Shown here: positions 25,460 to 34,347 of the stretch, piece by piece
Position numbering within the stretch: position 1 is the first letter of the stretch
How the letters are laid out: each line of letters opens with the position of its first letter
Assembly: GCF_018531195.1 (NCBI RefSeq)
Contig: NZ_JAHDYS010000016.1
Span: 1-64,000, forward strand
Direction of reading: 5' to 3'
Source of the DNA: Pelotalea chapellei
Lineage (GTDB): Bacteria; Desulfobacterota; Desulfuromonadia; Geobacterales; Pseudopelobacteraceae
DNA length: 64,000 nt
Program-made: the position numbers and the translations under genes
Notes under the pieces: generated by a model
What the model was told of the DNA's origin: nothing
Database searches by the model: none
What the model saw: the letters and a program-made list of their open reading frames with translations, nothing else

Positions 25460-26443
25460 ATGTTCCCTGTCATCCGCACTCCACGAATCTCCGTCATATT
25501 CCTCATTCGCATCTGTCTGGCAAGTCTGCTCGTATGGTATCTGTTTTGTCTTTGGGTGCCGGTCGGTAACGGCAGTGTCGTTAAAGATATATCCTTTCCC
25601 CCCGGGAAAAGTGTCAGAACCCTGGCAACGGAGTTAAAAACAAAAGGTATCATCCGCAGTAGCTGGCATTTCATGGTGGTCAGCCGCCTGCGGGGTCAAG
25701 CGAACCGGCTTAAGGCAGGCGACTACCGGTTGAATAGCGCCATGACTCCAGGGTACATTCTCCATAAAGTAGCAACAGGGGATGTTGATTTCAGACGTTT
25801 CGCGCTACCGGAAGGGTATTCCATATATCAGGCTGCAGAACTGCTTGAGCAGAAGGGTTATTTTCCCAAAGAGCGCTTTTTGGAAAGATGTCGTGATACT
25901 GCCCTTTTGACAAGTCTGGGGATACCGGCGTCCAGTGTGGAGGGTTATCTGTTCCCGGCAACCTATGACTTGCCGTTGAACAGTACTGAGGAACAGCTGA
26001 TCAGAATGATGGTGAGCTGTTTTAAAAAAAATGTGGTGGGACAACAGGGGGGGCTGATTCGGCACGATCTGGTTACACTTGCTTCAATGATCGAAAAAGA
26101 GGCCGTCTCTGCAGAAGAAAAGCCGCTTATTTCTTCGGTCTTTCATAATCGGTTGCGTATCGGCATGCCGTTGCAAAGTGATCCTACCGCTGTGTATGGT
26201 GTTAGAGCTTTTGCAGGAAAGGTGACCAAGGCTGATATCCTGCGACCTTCACCCTACAATACCTATCTCAATCGTGGCTTGCCTGCAGGCCCTATCGGCA
26301 ATCCCGGTGCTGAGGCGCTCAAAGCTGCTCTGACTCCCGCCACTACAGATTACCTTTATTTCGTCGCCCGCCAGGATGGTACTCACCAATTTTCTCGTAC
26401 TCTCGCAGAACATAACCGCGCAGTAACTCGATTCCTCCGGTAG
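25460..26443 (+). CDS. mltG: Endolytic transglycosylase MltG
   Basis: 327 aa. An N-terminal transmembrane anchor (~11-33) precedes a LysM-like region and the YceG/MltG catalytic domain, with 'VEGYLFPATYDLP', the catalytic Glu in 'LASMIEKEAV', 'VFHNRLRIGMPLQSDPTAVYG' and 'NTYLNRGLPAGPIGNPG'. MltG cuts nascent glycan strands at the inner membrane and sets their length. It is monocistronic and convergent with the phosphoesterase gene. Confidence 0.93.
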   Translation: MFPVIRTPRISVIFLIRICLASLLVWYLFCLWVPVGNGSVVKDISFPPGKSVRTLATELKTKGIIRSSWHFMVVSRLRGQANRLKAGDYRLNSAMTPGYILHKVATGDVDFRRFALPEGYSIYQAAELLEQKGYFPKERFLERCRDTALLTSLGIPASSVEGYLFPATYDLPLNSTEEQLIRMMVSCFKKNVVGQQGGLIRHDLVTLASMIEKEAVSAEEKPLISSVFHNRLRIGMPLQSDPTAVYGVRAFAGKVTKADILRPSPYNTYLNRGLPAGPIGNPGAEALKAALTPATTDYLYFVARQDGTHQFSRTLAEHNRAVTRFLR

Positions 26444-26462
26444 TTACGACCTGCCAATAAAA

Positions 26463-27617
26463 TTATTTCCTAACAAGATCGATAATTGTAATTTCCGGCG
26501 GGGCAAATAGCCGCATTGGAGGACCCCAGGTGCCGGTACCGCGGCTGACATGGATGAGTGAGCCTGCTTTGGTTACCGTTGTGCCACAGGGGATGGGAAA
26601 TTGCAGGCGTACCAGCAGGTTGAAAGGGAAAATCTGGCCCTTGTGCACATGTCCGGAAAGTTGCAGATCAAAGTACCCGTCACTCTCTGGTTGCACCAGT
26701 GGGCGGTGCTTGAGAAATAGCTTGAAGGTGTTTTGAGAAAGCGAGTTCAGCAATTGGGATTCAGGTGGTTTTGTAGCCCTAAACCCCATATTTTGTCCTG
26801 CCGGATCATCAACACCTGTTATGGATATCCCCTGAGGTAGTGAAACTGTCTCGTTCCGCAGTACCTTGAATCCGCAGGCACGGGTAAAGGAGAGCGCTTG
26901 ATCCAGCCCTGCGTAAAAATCATGATTTCCTGTCACAGCGTAGGAACCGTAAGCAGGTTTGACTGAAGCCAGTAAAGCTGCCAATCGGTTCTGGTGCGAT
27001 AAAGTATCTTCGCGTGAAAGCCTCCCATCTACCAGATCACCGGTGCTGACAAGAATGTCGGGGCGAGCCTCCCTGATAGCATCAAGTAAGGCCTTCAGCC
27101 TTGATTCGCGATAGAGAAGCCCGATATGTACATCTGAAATCTGCACTATTCGGAGGGTCGGAATAGTTGAAGGTAGTTTTTCGGTTGGAATGGTTACCTG
27201 TTCAACATGCAGGTGATGCGCTTCAAAAAGTGCATATGCACTTGCAACGGTGGCAAGAACCAGTGCTATTTCACAGGTGATGCGGGGGGAGGACAGTATC
27301 AAAAGACTTTGACCTGAAAAATGAGCAAAAAGCCAGGCAACGCTTCTCAGGATATCGATTGCCAGCAGCAGCGATACAAAGATGAAAAGGCAGCCCATCC
27401 AGATGTAACCTGGCCAGGCGATAGCCACTGCGGTGCGCTCGTGATCGAAGTGTTCACCCATTCGAACCAGAATAGGGGCGATGATTCCAAATATCATCCA
27501 CAATGCCAGAAGTATGGATGTTGAAGAACCCATGGAAAAGGCAGAGCGAACTCTGACAAAGACATACAAATGCATGCTTCCGTAGAGCCCGAGGAAGGTA
27601 ACCAGAAAGAGTGTCAT
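26463..27617 (-). CDS. Membrane-anchored metallophosphoesterase (YkuE/YaeI-like)
   Basis: 384 aa. About four transmembrane segments in the first 130 residues precede a calcineurin-like phosphoesterase domain: 'VQISDVHIGLLYRES' (DxH), 'LVSTGDLVDGRLS' (GDxxD), 'VTGNHDFYAG' (GNHD), 'FLKHRP' and 'LQLSGHVHKGQIFP' (GHxH). The set of metal ligands is complete. Related proteins act on membrane-associated phosphoesters (UDP-diacylglucosamine-type or unknown substrates); the substrate is not determinable here. It overlaps the end of rnhB by 4 nt, making it the last gene of the ffh-rplS operon. Confidence 0.88.
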   Translation of the reverse strand: MTLFLVTFLGLYGSMHLYVFVRVRSAFSMGSSTSILLALWMIFGIIAPILVRMGEHFDHERTAVAIAWPGYIWMGCLFIFVSLLLAIDILRSVAWLFAHFSGQSLLILSSPRITCEIALVLATVASAYALFEAHHLHVEQVTIPTEKLPSTIPTLRIVQISDVHIGLLYRESRLKALLDAIREARPDILVSTGDLVDGRLSREDTLSHQNRLAALLASVKPAYGSYAVTGNHDFYAGLDQALSFTRACGFKVLRNETVSLPQGISITGVDDPAGQNMGFRATKPPESQLLNSLSQNTFKLFLKHRPLVQPESDGYFDLQLSGHVHKGQIFPFNLLVRLQFPIPCGTTVTKAGSLIHVSRGTGTWGPPMRLFAPPEITIIDLVRK

Positions 27618-28252
27618 GGCACGTGTTCGCGAACACCACTGAAAGAGAGACGATGGACCTCGCTGGGACCGAGCAGCCGAATCGCCTCCATGTGGGAAAG
27701 ACAGCCATAGCCTTTGTGGCTGGCGAAACCGTATCCTGGGTGTCTGACATCAAGCTCGCGCATCAATCGGTCCCGAGTCACTTTTGCCACGATTGAAGCG
27801 GCTGCGATGGAATGGCTTAAGGAATCACCTTTTTTTATTGTTTTTTGTGGAAGGGGAAATTCGATCATGCTGATGCCATCTATCAGCAATATATGAGGTT
27901 GGGGGGTCAGCATTTTTACTGCTTCGAGCATCGCGTGTCGTGTCGCCTGCAAGATGTTGACGCGGTCGATCATTTCGGCATCAGCCATGCCTATGCCAAC
28001 AGACATGGCTTTACTCATGATTACATCAAAGAGCCGCTCGCGTGTTTCAGGTGAAAGCTGCTTGGAGTCATTAACTCCAGGAATACGCACTCCTTCAGGA
28101 AGGATCACTGCGGCAGCAACCACCGGACCGGCCAGAGGTCCCCTGCCTGCCTCGTCTACGCCGGCAATTAGTGTGTGACCTTGCCGTCTTGCCTGTTGTT
28201 CGAAGGCCAGGGTGTCAAGCGGCAGTGCGTCAAAGAGTAGCGCCTGTTTCAT
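27614..28252 (-). CDS. rnhB: Ribonuclease HII
   Basis: About 212 aa from the ATG at 28252; an in-frame TTG at 28267 would add five residues but falls in the rplS terminator tail. The active-site signature is 'IAGVDEAGRGPLAGPVVAAAV', with further acidic residues in 'ILLIDG' and 'SIAAASIVAKVTRDRLM'. The enzyme removes ribonucleotides misincorporated in DNA and RNA of RNA:DNA hybrids. The order trmD-rplS-rnhB is conserved in many bacteria. An intrinsic terminator lies between rplS and this gene, so its expression probably depends on readthrough. Confidence 0.93.
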   Translation of the reverse strand: MKQALLFDALPLDTLAFEQQARRQGHTLIAGVDEAGRGPLAGPVVAAAVILPEGVRIPGVNDSKQLSPETRERLFDVIMSKAMSVGIGMADAEMIDRVNILQATRHAMLEAVKMLTPQPHILLIDGISMIEFPLPQKTIKKGDSLSHSIAAASIVAKVTRDRLMRELDVRHPGYGFASHKGYGCLSHMEAIRLLGPSEVHRLSFSGVREHVP

Positions 28253-28263
28253 GGCGCACCCAA

Positions 28264-28289
28264 ACAAAAAGCCCCGCTTTCGCAGGGCT
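28264..28289 (-). terminator. Intrinsic terminator/attenuator between rplS and rnhB
   Basis: On the minus strand AGCCCTGC-GAAA-GCGGGGCT forms an 8-bp stem (one G-T pair) with a GNRA loop followed by TTTTTG. It is only ~12 nt before the rnhB start. Confidence 0.75.
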
Positions 28290-28306
28290 CATTGTTGTAT
28301 CGAAAA

Positions 28307-28663
28307 TTATGCTCCGGCAACATATTTCTTTTCGCGGATTCTGGCTGCTTTGCCGCGTAGTTTGCGCAGGTAGTACAATTTGGCACGACGCACATGTCCG
28401 CGAGTAACAACTTCAATAGTCTCAAGAACGGGTGAGTGAAGCGGAAAAACCCTTTCAACGCCGATACCGTTTGATATTTTACGCACAGTGAATGTCTCGC
28501 TGATGCCACCGTTCTTGCGGGCGATAACCACTCCCTGATAAGCCTGGATACGTTGCTTGTCGCCCTCAACGATCTTTACCTGCACTTTGACGGTGTCCCC
28601 AACCCTGAAAACAGGGATGTTCTTCTTCATTTGCTCCAAATTGAGAAAACTGATGGTATTCAT
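28307..28663 (-). CDS. rplS: 50S ribosomal protein L19
   Basis: 118 aa, the normal L19 length. Family signatures include '[35 protein letters not shown]' and '[32 protein letters not shown]'. L19 sits at the 30S-50S interface. It is cotranscribed with the trmD cluster; the terminator follows 18 nt after the stop. Confidence 0.97.
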   Translation of the reverse strand: MNTISFLNLEQMKKNIPVFRVGDTVKVQVKIVEGDKQRIQAYQGVVIARKNGGISETFTVRKISNGIGVERVFPLHSPVLETIEVVTRGHVRRAKLYYLRKLRGKAARIREKKYVAGA

Positions 28664-28707
28664 GGTTACTCCTCCTCTATGTCTCTCTTGATTGTGATTG
28701 TACGAAC

Positions 28708-29280
28708 TTACCGCGTTCCTTTCAACCGGTCGAGCATGATTGCAGCTGCCGACCGTACCGAAAGGTGATTGTAGGAACCGGTTCCCTGGATTGGTTCAAG
28801 AATATGTCCGGCAGCTGTAAAACATTCTCCGGTCAGGCCCCAGCCGGTTCCCAGAAGCAACATGAACGGTTGTTCCGGATCAGTTAGTGAATGACGAAGC
28901 TCATTGAAGCCAATGCTTCCAGGATGCTTTGCGGCGCCGGTGATTACCGTTTTAACTTCTTTTGAAAAAAAACTTTGAAATTCAGCTTTCGCAGTTTTGA
29001 GCGTATCGCAGACTTTGATAATTGAAAGTGCTTCCTTGCGGTCGGTGTTATAGGTAGCGCCCCACCCATCCTGCCAGTGGCCGGCTATCTTCTCTGCCAA
29101 TATGCGTTGATCAACCGAAGGAGTTACTATGTAAAAACGATCCAGACCGAATGTTCGGGAAGCCCGAGCAATGTCATGCAGATCAAGATTAGTCAGGGCC
29201 GTGGTAACAACTTCGCGATGTTTGTTGTAAACCGGATAGTGCAGTAATGCAATGGACAGGTTACAAGGAAATTGTGACAT
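28708..29280 (-). CDS. SPOUT-type RNA methyltransferase (trmD-associated, PF09936-like)
   Basis: 190 aa. The sequence fits the RNA methyltransferase family often encoded between trmD and rplS in deltaproteobacteria and relatives. Characteristic stretches are '[35 protein letters not shown]', '[20 protein letters not shown]', and the knotted SAM-binding end '[13 protein letters not shown]...[27 protein letters not shown]'. The substrate RNA is unknown. Its start codon overlaps the trmD stop, indicating tight coupling. Confidence 0.88.
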   Translation of the reverse strand: MSQFPCNLSIALLHYPVYNKHREVVTTALTNLDLHDIARASRTFGLDRFYIVTPSVDQRILAEKIAGHWQDGWGATYNTDRKEALSIIKVCDTLKTAKAEFQSFFSKEVKTVITGAAKHPGSIGFNELRHSLTDPEQPFMLLLGTGWGLTGECFTAAGHILEPIQGTGSYNHLSVRSAAAIMLDRLKGTR

Positions 29281-30008
29281 TATACGAGATCCAATTCTGC
29301 CAGAAATTTTCGGTCCTCGCGTGTCAATTCAATTCCATCAAGCAGGTCTGGTCGAAGTATTCGCGTCGTGCGCAATGATTCGCGTCGTCGCCACTTTCGG
29401 ATATTCTCGTGATTCCCCGAGATCAAGACATCCGGTACTTTAAGACCTTTGAACTCAGTAGGCCTGGTGTAATGTGGGTATTCGAGTAATCCATCGCAAA
29501 ACGAGTCAGTTTCAGCGGATTCCCCACTGCCGAGCACTCCAGGTAAAAGTCGGGTGACTGCATCAACGATAGTCATGGCTGCTATTTCACCGCCTGAAAG
29601 TACAAAATCTCCAAGAGAGATATCGTCCTCTACATACAACTCTCGAATACGTTCGTCTATTCCCTCATAGCGCCCGCAGATAATGATCATTCCAGGAAGT
29701 GAGGCTAGTTCCGACGCAACTGCATGAGTAAGCCGTCTTCCTCTTGGTGAGGTGATGATGATCTTTGAGGACGGGTGTTGTGACTTGACAGACTCGATGC
29801 AACCGGCCAGAGGTTCTACTTTCATTACCATTCCAGCTCCGCCACCGTAGGGGGCGTCATCTGCAGTCTGATGTTTATCAGTCGCAAAATTACGAATATT
29901 GTGCAACGAAATGTCAATGAGCTGTTTGTCTTTTGCCCGCCTGATAATGCTTTCGTCGAAGGGCCCGCTGAACATGGCAGGAAAAAGGGTAAGTATGTCA
30001 AACTTCAT
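29280..30008 (-). CDS. trmD: tRNA (guanine-N1)-methyltransferase
   Basis: 242 aa. TrmD signatures include '[11 protein letters not shown]', '[18 protein letters not shown]', '[18 protein letters not shown]', '[14 protein letters not shown]' and '[33 protein letters not shown]' (trefoil-knot SAM site). The enzyme makes m1G37 in tRNAs that read CNN/GNN-type codons and prevents +1 frameshifting. The start overlaps the rimM end by 4 nt. Confidence 0.97.
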   Translation of the reverse strand: MKFDILTLFPAMFSGPFDESIIRRAKDKQLIDISLHNIRNFATDKHQTADDAPYGGGAGMVMKVEPLAGCIESVKSQHPSSKIIITSPRGRRLTHAVASELASLPGMIIICGRYEGIDERIRELYVEDDISLGDFVLSGGEIAAMTIVDAVTRLLPGVLGSGESAETDSFCDGLLEYPHYTRPTEFKGLKVPDVLISGNHENIRKWRRRESLRTTRILRPDLLDGIELTREDRKFLAELDLV

Positions 30009-30526
30009 AGATCCAGAAGACCTTCCAACGGGGTCACCACAACGCGACCGTTTTCAAGGTCGACACTCGTAATGACATCTGCGATGGCAGGAATCAGGTA
30101 CTCCCTTTCGCCCCTGCGAACTACATAGATATCGCTACTGCCAGTTTCAAAAATATCAAAAATAGTACCGAGTTCAACATCATCGACCGTAAAGACAGAA
30201 AGGCCAATCAGGTCACACCAGTAATATTCATCCTCATCGGTTTGGGGTAGCTGGCTACGAAACAGGCAAAGCTCACTTCCTACCAGAGGCAGGGCCTGGT
30301 TGATGTCATCCACGCCCTTTAGCCCAATCACGGGCTTGCCTCCATGCGGAGCAATACTTTTGAGGTCAAACTCCTGAAGGGTACCCTGTGCAAATTTCAG
30401 GGTAATAGTTCTGGCAGCTTTAAGACTGTCAAAATTGCCGGAATATGAGTTGAGTTTGAGCAATCCTTTGATTCCGTGGGTACCGATGAGCTTCCCCACG
30501 GGAATTAAAGCGTTCTGAATGGGCAT
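30005..30526 (-). CDS. rimM: 16S rRNA processing protein RimM
   Basis: 173 aa. The N-terminal RimM domain ('[24 protein letters not shown]') is followed by a PRC-barrel ('[52 protein letters not shown]'). It assists 30S head maturation by binding S19. Start and stop overlap the neighbouring khpA and trmD genes. Confidence 0.95.
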   Translation of the reverse strand: MPIQNALIPVGKLIGTHGIKGLLKLNSYSGNFDSLKAARTITLKFAQGTLQEFDLKSIAPHGGKPVIGLKGVDDINQALPLVGSELCLFRSQLPQTDEDEYYWCDLIGLSVFTVDDVELGTIFDIFETGSSDIYVVRRGEREYLIPAIADVITSVDLENGRVVVTPLEGLLDL

Positions 30527-30756
30527 TATTCTACGATCTTGAGGATAGCTTTCCGGTTATCCTTGGTAGAAACTGCATTGAGGATGGTGCGAATTGCCTT
30601 GGCAGTCCGTCCTTCCTTGCCGATAATTCGCCCCATATCCTCTTTCGCGACTGTCAGTTTAATGACAAGCGTATCTTCTTCCATTTCTTCTGCAGCCTGG
30701 ACCTGTGAGGGGTCGTCGACGAGTGACTTGGCGATGGTTTCTACAAGTGCTTTCAT
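30526..30756 (-). CDS. khpA: KH-domain RNA-binding protein KhpA
   Basis: 76 aa, a single KH domain with the GxxG loop in 'GRIIGKEGRTAKAIRTIL'. KhpA-type proteins sit between rpsP and rimM in many genomes and bind RNA, often with KhpB. The stop overlaps the rimM start. Confidence 0.93.
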   Translation of the reverse strand: MKALVETIAKSLVDDPSQVQAAEEMEEDTLVIKLTVAKEDMGRIIGKEGRTAKAIRTILNAVSTKDNRKAILKIVE

Positions 30757-30824
30757 GTCGTACCTCTGCTGATATAAAATATCCGGCAGGCCGGAGGTGG
30801 ATGAAGAAGTGTACGCTCTGCAGT

Positions 30825-31082
30825 CTAGGCAGCTGCCTTGTCGAGAATGCCGGCTTTTTTGAGAAGCTGACGAACCGTATCGGTCGGCTGAGCCCCCTTG
30901 CCGAGCCAGGCGCGGATTTTTTCTTCGTTCAGTTTGAATACTGCAGGGTTTTTGGTGGGATCATACGTACCCATGTTTTCAATGAAACGTCCATCCCTGC
31001 GGCTGCGCTCGTCGGCTACTACCACTTGGTAGAAGGGTCTTTTTTTTGCGCCTGCGCGAGCAAGCCTGATTTTTGTTGCCAT
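30825..31082 (-). CDS. rpsP: 30S ribosomal protein S16
   Basis: 85 aa beginning '[33 protein letters not shown]', the S16 signature, and ending in an alanine-rich tail. It is an essential early-assembly protein of the 30S body. It lies 54 nt downstream of ffh in the same operon, with GGAGGAAAC upstream of the start. Confidence 0.97.
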   Translation of the reverse strand: MATKIRLARAGAKKRPFYQVVVADERSRRDGRFIENMGTYDPTKNPAVFKLNEEKIRAWLGKGAQPTDTVRQLLKKAGILDKAAA

Positions 31083-31136
31083 GGTGTTTCCTCCTGATTA
31101 TTTCTGTTTTGCGAATGATTTTACGGTCAAACTGGG

Positions 31137-32495
31137 TTATCCAAACGGCATCCCTTTTCCTAATCCCCCCATACCTTTGAGAAGACCCTTGGGGCCGAGT
31201 TTTTGAAGTTGTTTGACAACTTTCTGTGCTTCTGAAAAGCGCTTTAGAAGCTGATTGATTTCCTGTACCGATGTGCCGCTACCCTTGGCTATGCGCAATC
31301 GACGACTGCCATTGATGATGCTGTGATTTGCCCGTTCACCCGGAGTCATCGAACGAATGATAGCTTCAATGCGCTTGATTTCATTTTCGCTCGGCTGGGC
31401 ACCCTTCATCTGCTTCATCATCTTGCCCATGCCTGGAATCATTCCCATTATTGATTCCAGTGAACCCATCTTCTTGATCTGTTGGAGCTGAGCAAGAAAA
31501 TCTTCAAGGTCAAACTGGTTTTTCTTCAGCTTCTGCTGTAGGCGGGCGGCTTCTTTTTCGTCAAATACTGACTGTGCTTTTTCAACAAGAGTAAGCACAT
31601 CACCCATGCCCAGGATTCTTGAGACAAGGCGATCGGCATGGAAAACTTCCAGTGCATCCAGTTTTTCACCCAGACCGACAAACTTGATCGGTTTTCCGGT
31701 AACCGCCTTAATGGAAAGGGCTGCGCCACCTTTGGCATCACCGTCTAATTTAGTGAGAACGACTCCAGTGATCGCAAGCTTGTCATTGAAGCCGCTGGCA
31801 ACATTCACCGCTTCCTGCCCGGTCATGGCGTCCGCAACGAACAAAATCTCCAGCGGCTGGACAACGGTATTGATTTCAGCCAACTCGTTCATCAGATAAT
31901 CGTCGATCTGGTGACGACCGGCTGTGTCGAGAATAACTGTATCGTAGCCATTCAACTCTGCAAATTTCATGGCAGCAGTGCAGATATCAACCGGTTTCTG
32001 GTCAGCGGAGGAATTGAATACCTCCAGGCCCAGCTGACGTCCGACGGTTTTGAGCTGTTCAATTGCAGCAGGTCTGTAAACGTCGGCAGGCACAAGCAAG
32101 GGACGGCGTTTCAGGCCTTTGAGATGTCTGCCCAGCTTGCCGCAAGTTGTTGTCTTTCCAGCGCCCTGCAGGCCGACCATCATGATTGCAACTGGAGGTT
32201 TTGCGGCCAGATCAAGACTGTTGTCCTCATGGCCCCCCATGACGGCTACCAGCTCGTCATGTACGATTCTAACTACTTGCTGACCGGGGGAGAGGCTTTG
32301 CAGGACTTCAGAACCGACAGCCTTGCCGCGTACATTTTCTACAAAATCTTTTACAACCTTGAAATTAACGTCAGCCTCAAGGAGCGCCAAGCGAACTTCC
32401 CTTAACGCTTCCTTTATGTTGTCTTCTGTCATGACTCCCTGGCCGCGGAGCTTTTTGAAGACGGATTCCAGTTTTTCGGAAAGGCTGTCAAACAT
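31137..32495 (-). CDS. ffh: Signal recognition particle protein Ffh (SRP54)
   Basis: 452 aa. N domain ~1-85; G domain with P-loop 'GLQGAGKTTTCGKL', 'DTAGRHQID', 'TKLDGDAKGG' and 'FVGLGEKLDALEVF'; methionine-rich M domain at the end ('MGSLESIMGMIPGMGKMMKQMKG'), which binds signal sequences and 4.5S RNA. It targets nascent inner-membrane proteins to FtsY and the Sec translocon. It is the first gene of the long minus-strand translation operon, with a good promoter ~45-75 nt upstream. Confidence 0.97.
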   Translation of the reverse strand: MFDSLSEKLESVFKKLRGQGVMTEDNIKEALREVRLALLEADVNFKVVKDFVENVRGKAVGSEVLQSLSPGQQVVRIVHDELVAVMGGHEDNSLDLAAKPPVAIMMVGLQGAGKTTTCGKLGRHLKGLKRRPLLVPADVYRPAAIEQLKTVGRQLGLEVFNSSADQKPVDICTAAMKFAELNGYDTVILDTAGRHQIDDYLMNELAEINTVVQPLEILFVADAMTGQEAVNVASGFNDKLAITGVVLTKLDGDAKGGAALSIKAVTGKPIKFVGLGEKLDALEVFHADRLVSRILGMGDVLTLVEKAQSVFDEKEAARLQQKLKKNQFDLEDFLAQLQQIKKMGSLESIMGMIPGMGKMMKQMKGAQPSENEIKRIEAIIRSMTPGERANHSIINGSRRLRIAKGSGTSVQEINQLLKRFSEAQKVVKQLQKLGPKGLLKGMGGLGKGMPFG

Positions 32496-32539
32496 CGTGA
32501 GTCACATATCTCAAGGGTGAAATAATAATAAAGGGGATC

Positions 32540-32569
32540 ACTATAGAGGTCGGGGCTTTAAAATGTCAA
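32540..32569 (-). promoter_or_regulatory. Sigma-70 promoter of the ffh-rplS operon
   Basis: On the minus strand TTGACA (32569-32564) and TATAGT (32545-32540) are separated by 18 bp, placing the transcript start ~35 nt before the ffh ATG. Confidence 0.65.
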
Positions 32570-32583
32570 GAAATATTTGTTTT

Positions 32584-33162
32584 CTAGAGTTTTATCACCT
32601 GCCGTGCATTGAGCAGGCTATCGGCAGTTGTCAGCATATTGGTTGTGCCGCCGACACGTGCTTTTTCTTTGAGGTTGAAAAAATCGAGACACAGGCCGCA
32701 GGAAAAGATTTCTACTCCCATACCCTGCAACTTTTCCAGAGCTTCGAAGACATCGGATCCTTCTATTGAGAGGAAGACACCGGTGTTCATGAAGAATATT
32801 CTCTGAGGGGACGTTTCGGTTTCAAGAAGCGTGTGAATGAAGTTCTTCATCAGCAAGCGCCCCAATTCTTCAGGACCATCTCCCAGGCGGTCGGATGTGA
32901 TCAGCAGCACCTGGTCTCCATTGCTGGCAGATACTTCGCGCGATTGTGTCGCTTCATTATTTCCTTTGATGATGACGGCCCAACCAGTCCCTTCTCGTTC
33001 TTCGATCACTTCCATGCCCCGATTGCGGGCAAAGCGGGCGACATTCTCCCGGGGGGCGCCATCATCCAGGAGCACACGTAGTTCATTTTGTTCCTGTAAA
33101 GCTTTTTTTACGCTGATAACCGGCGCAGGGCAGGCCATTTCTCTGCAGTCGATAATATTCAT
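32584..33162 (-). CDS. yedF: Selenium/sulfur metabolism protein YedF (TusA-DsrE fusion)
   Basis: 192 aa. The N-terminal TusA-like domain has the redox Cys in 'REMACPAPVISVKKAL' (~11), followed by a DsrE/F-like C-terminal domain ('MNTGVFLSIEGSDVFEALEKLQGMGVEIFSCGLCLDFFNLKEKARVG'). This fusion is the YedF family found in selenium-utilising bacteria. It is consistent with the tRNA-Sec gene in this window. It is followed closely on the 5' side by a DUF3343 gene, its usual partner. The exact sulfur or selenium carrier chemistry is not established. Confidence 0.9.
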   Translation of the reverse strand: MNIIDCREMACPAPVISVKKALQEQNELRVLLDDGAPRENVARFARNRGMEVIEEREGTGWAVIIKGNNEATQSREVSASNGDQVLLITSDRLGDGPEELGRLLMKNFIHTLLETETSPQRIFFMNTGVFLSIEGSDVFEALEKLQGMGVEIFSCGLCLDFFNLKEKARVGGTTNMLTTADSLLNARQVIKL

Positions 33163-33163
33163 G

Positions 33164-33466
33164 TCACAATTCCTTTTTATCTTTGCCTTTAGATGTTGGC
33201 CATGTTGTTACGTAGTGACCCGCTTCAAGCCTGGTGATGAATTCAGGCAGAATATGTTCACGCTCCATGGCTTCCAAAACATTGACTCGATCCTCTTCAG
33301 TAAAGCGGATGGCCAGTCCGCAGTCGGTTAGCAGCTGTCGCGGAGCAGGTATAAGCAGGACCGGTAGCCCCAATGATTTAAGAATGCTTTCCGCTTTCAT
33401 GACCCTGTGCGTGGAATTGAACACCGCCAGCAGGTTACCTTCCCGTACCATCAGACGATTCTCCAT
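33164..33466 (-). CDS. DUF3343 putative Se/S carrier-like protein
   Basis: About 100 aa. I chose the ATG at 33466 over an in-frame TTG four codons earlier; GGAAAAC precedes the ATG. The family signature is 'LLAVFNSTHRVMKAESILKSLGLPVLLIPAPRQLLTDCGLAIRF', with one conserved Cys in 'TDCGLAI' that could carry a persulfide or selenide. It ends 1-2 nt before yedF, so the two are translationally coupled. Confidence 0.88.
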   Translation of the reverse strand: MENRLMVREGNLLAVFNSTHRVMKAESILKSLGLPVLLIPAPRQLLTDCGLAIRFTEEDRVNVLEAMEREHILPEFITRLEAGHYVTTWPTSKGKDKKEL

Positions 33467-33551
33467 TGTGTTTTCCAAAGCCTGTTTTCGGCGATGATGT
33501 GAATTGACAAACAGCCTACCAGCTCATACTATGCCCGAAAGGAGAGGCTCC

Positions 33552-33821
33552 ATGCAAGCATCAATACCGCTGATAGCCGGACTTGTCATTCTGGCGTTTG
33601 TCGTCAGCCTGCCATGCGGTTACCTTCGGGAAAATTTTAAAAAATACTCTTTCATGTGGTTTCTGCTGATTCATTTGCCGATCCCATTTATAATACTCCT
33701 GCGTATTAAGGCAGGACTAGACTGGCATGTTATTCCACTGACACTTGGTGGATCAGTGGCAGGTCAGGTTATGGGCGGTATTCTCAATCGCCGAAGGAAG
33801 CGAAATGGCAAAGCGGGCTAA
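33552..33821 (+). CDS. Small integral membrane protein, unknown function
   Basis: 89 aa from the ATG at 33552, chosen because AAAGGAG precedes it; an in-frame ATG at 33504 lacks this. It has about three hydrophobic helices ('IPLIAGLVILAFVVSLPCGYL', 'FMWFLLIHLPIPFIILLRI', 'VIPLTLGGSVAGQVMGGIL') and a basic tail 'RRRKRNGKAG'. It overlaps the DciA-like gene by 17 nt. No recognised family; a conserved geobacterial membrane protein is my best description. Confidence 0.8.
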   Translation: MQASIPLIAGLVILAFVVSLPCGYLRENFKKYSFMWFLLIHLPIPFIILLRIKAGLDWHVIPLTLGGSVAGQVMGGILNRRRKRNGKAG

Positions 33822-34284
33822 AATGCGCTTTCCCGCACCACTTGCGGAAATTCTACAGGATGGTTTGAAGGGGCTGGGAATTTCAGAACGGTTGCGTGAA
33901 GCAGTCATTTGGAATATCTGGTCTGATGTAGTCGGACCGGCGGTGGCATCACGAGCGCAGCCTTTGCGAATCATCAACGGTATTTTGACGGTGGCGGTAT
34001 CAAGCGGGCCCTGGATGCAGGAGTTGACCTTCCTTAAGGGAATGATGAAGCAGAAGCTGAATGACCGTCTGGGTGGTGAGGTTGTCAGGGATATTCAACT
34101 CAGGTCAGGCCAGGTGCCAAAGCCTGCTGTTTTTGTCGAAGAAGTGCCTGTCCCGAAAAAACCGCTTACTGTAGAACAATTGGTGCGGATTGAAAGTGAA
34201 TCCGCAGCCATTACCGATGAAGAAACACGTACGGCTTTTGCTGAATTGATGAAGGCCAGCCTGGCAGTGCGGGAAAAAGCTTGA
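33805..34284 (+). CDS. DUF721/DciA-family protein
   Basis: 159 aa from the ATG at 33805 (AAGGAAGCGAA upstream). The DUF721 signature is 'LQDGLKGLGISERLREAVIWNIWSDVVGPAVASRAQPLRIINGILTVAVSSGPWMQELTFLKGMMKQKLN'. DciA proteins load the replicative helicase DnaB in many bacteria that lack DnaC. The C-terminal 60 residues are charged and unrelated to the core. It overlaps the upstream membrane-protein gene, suggesting coupling rather than common function. Confidence 0.88.
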   Translation: MAKRAKMRFPAPLAEILQDGLKGLGISERLREAVIWNIWSDVVGPAVASRAQPLRIINGILTVAVSSGPWMQELTFLKGMMKQKLNDRLGGEVVRDIQLRSGQVPKPAVFVEEVPVPKKPLTVEQLVRIESESAAITDEETRTAFAELMKASLAVREKA

Positions 34285-34347
34285 AAAGCCACGAGTTACC
34301 CTCACTGAAGCACAACATAAGAAGAAAGGAATTCTACGGCAGAGTCC

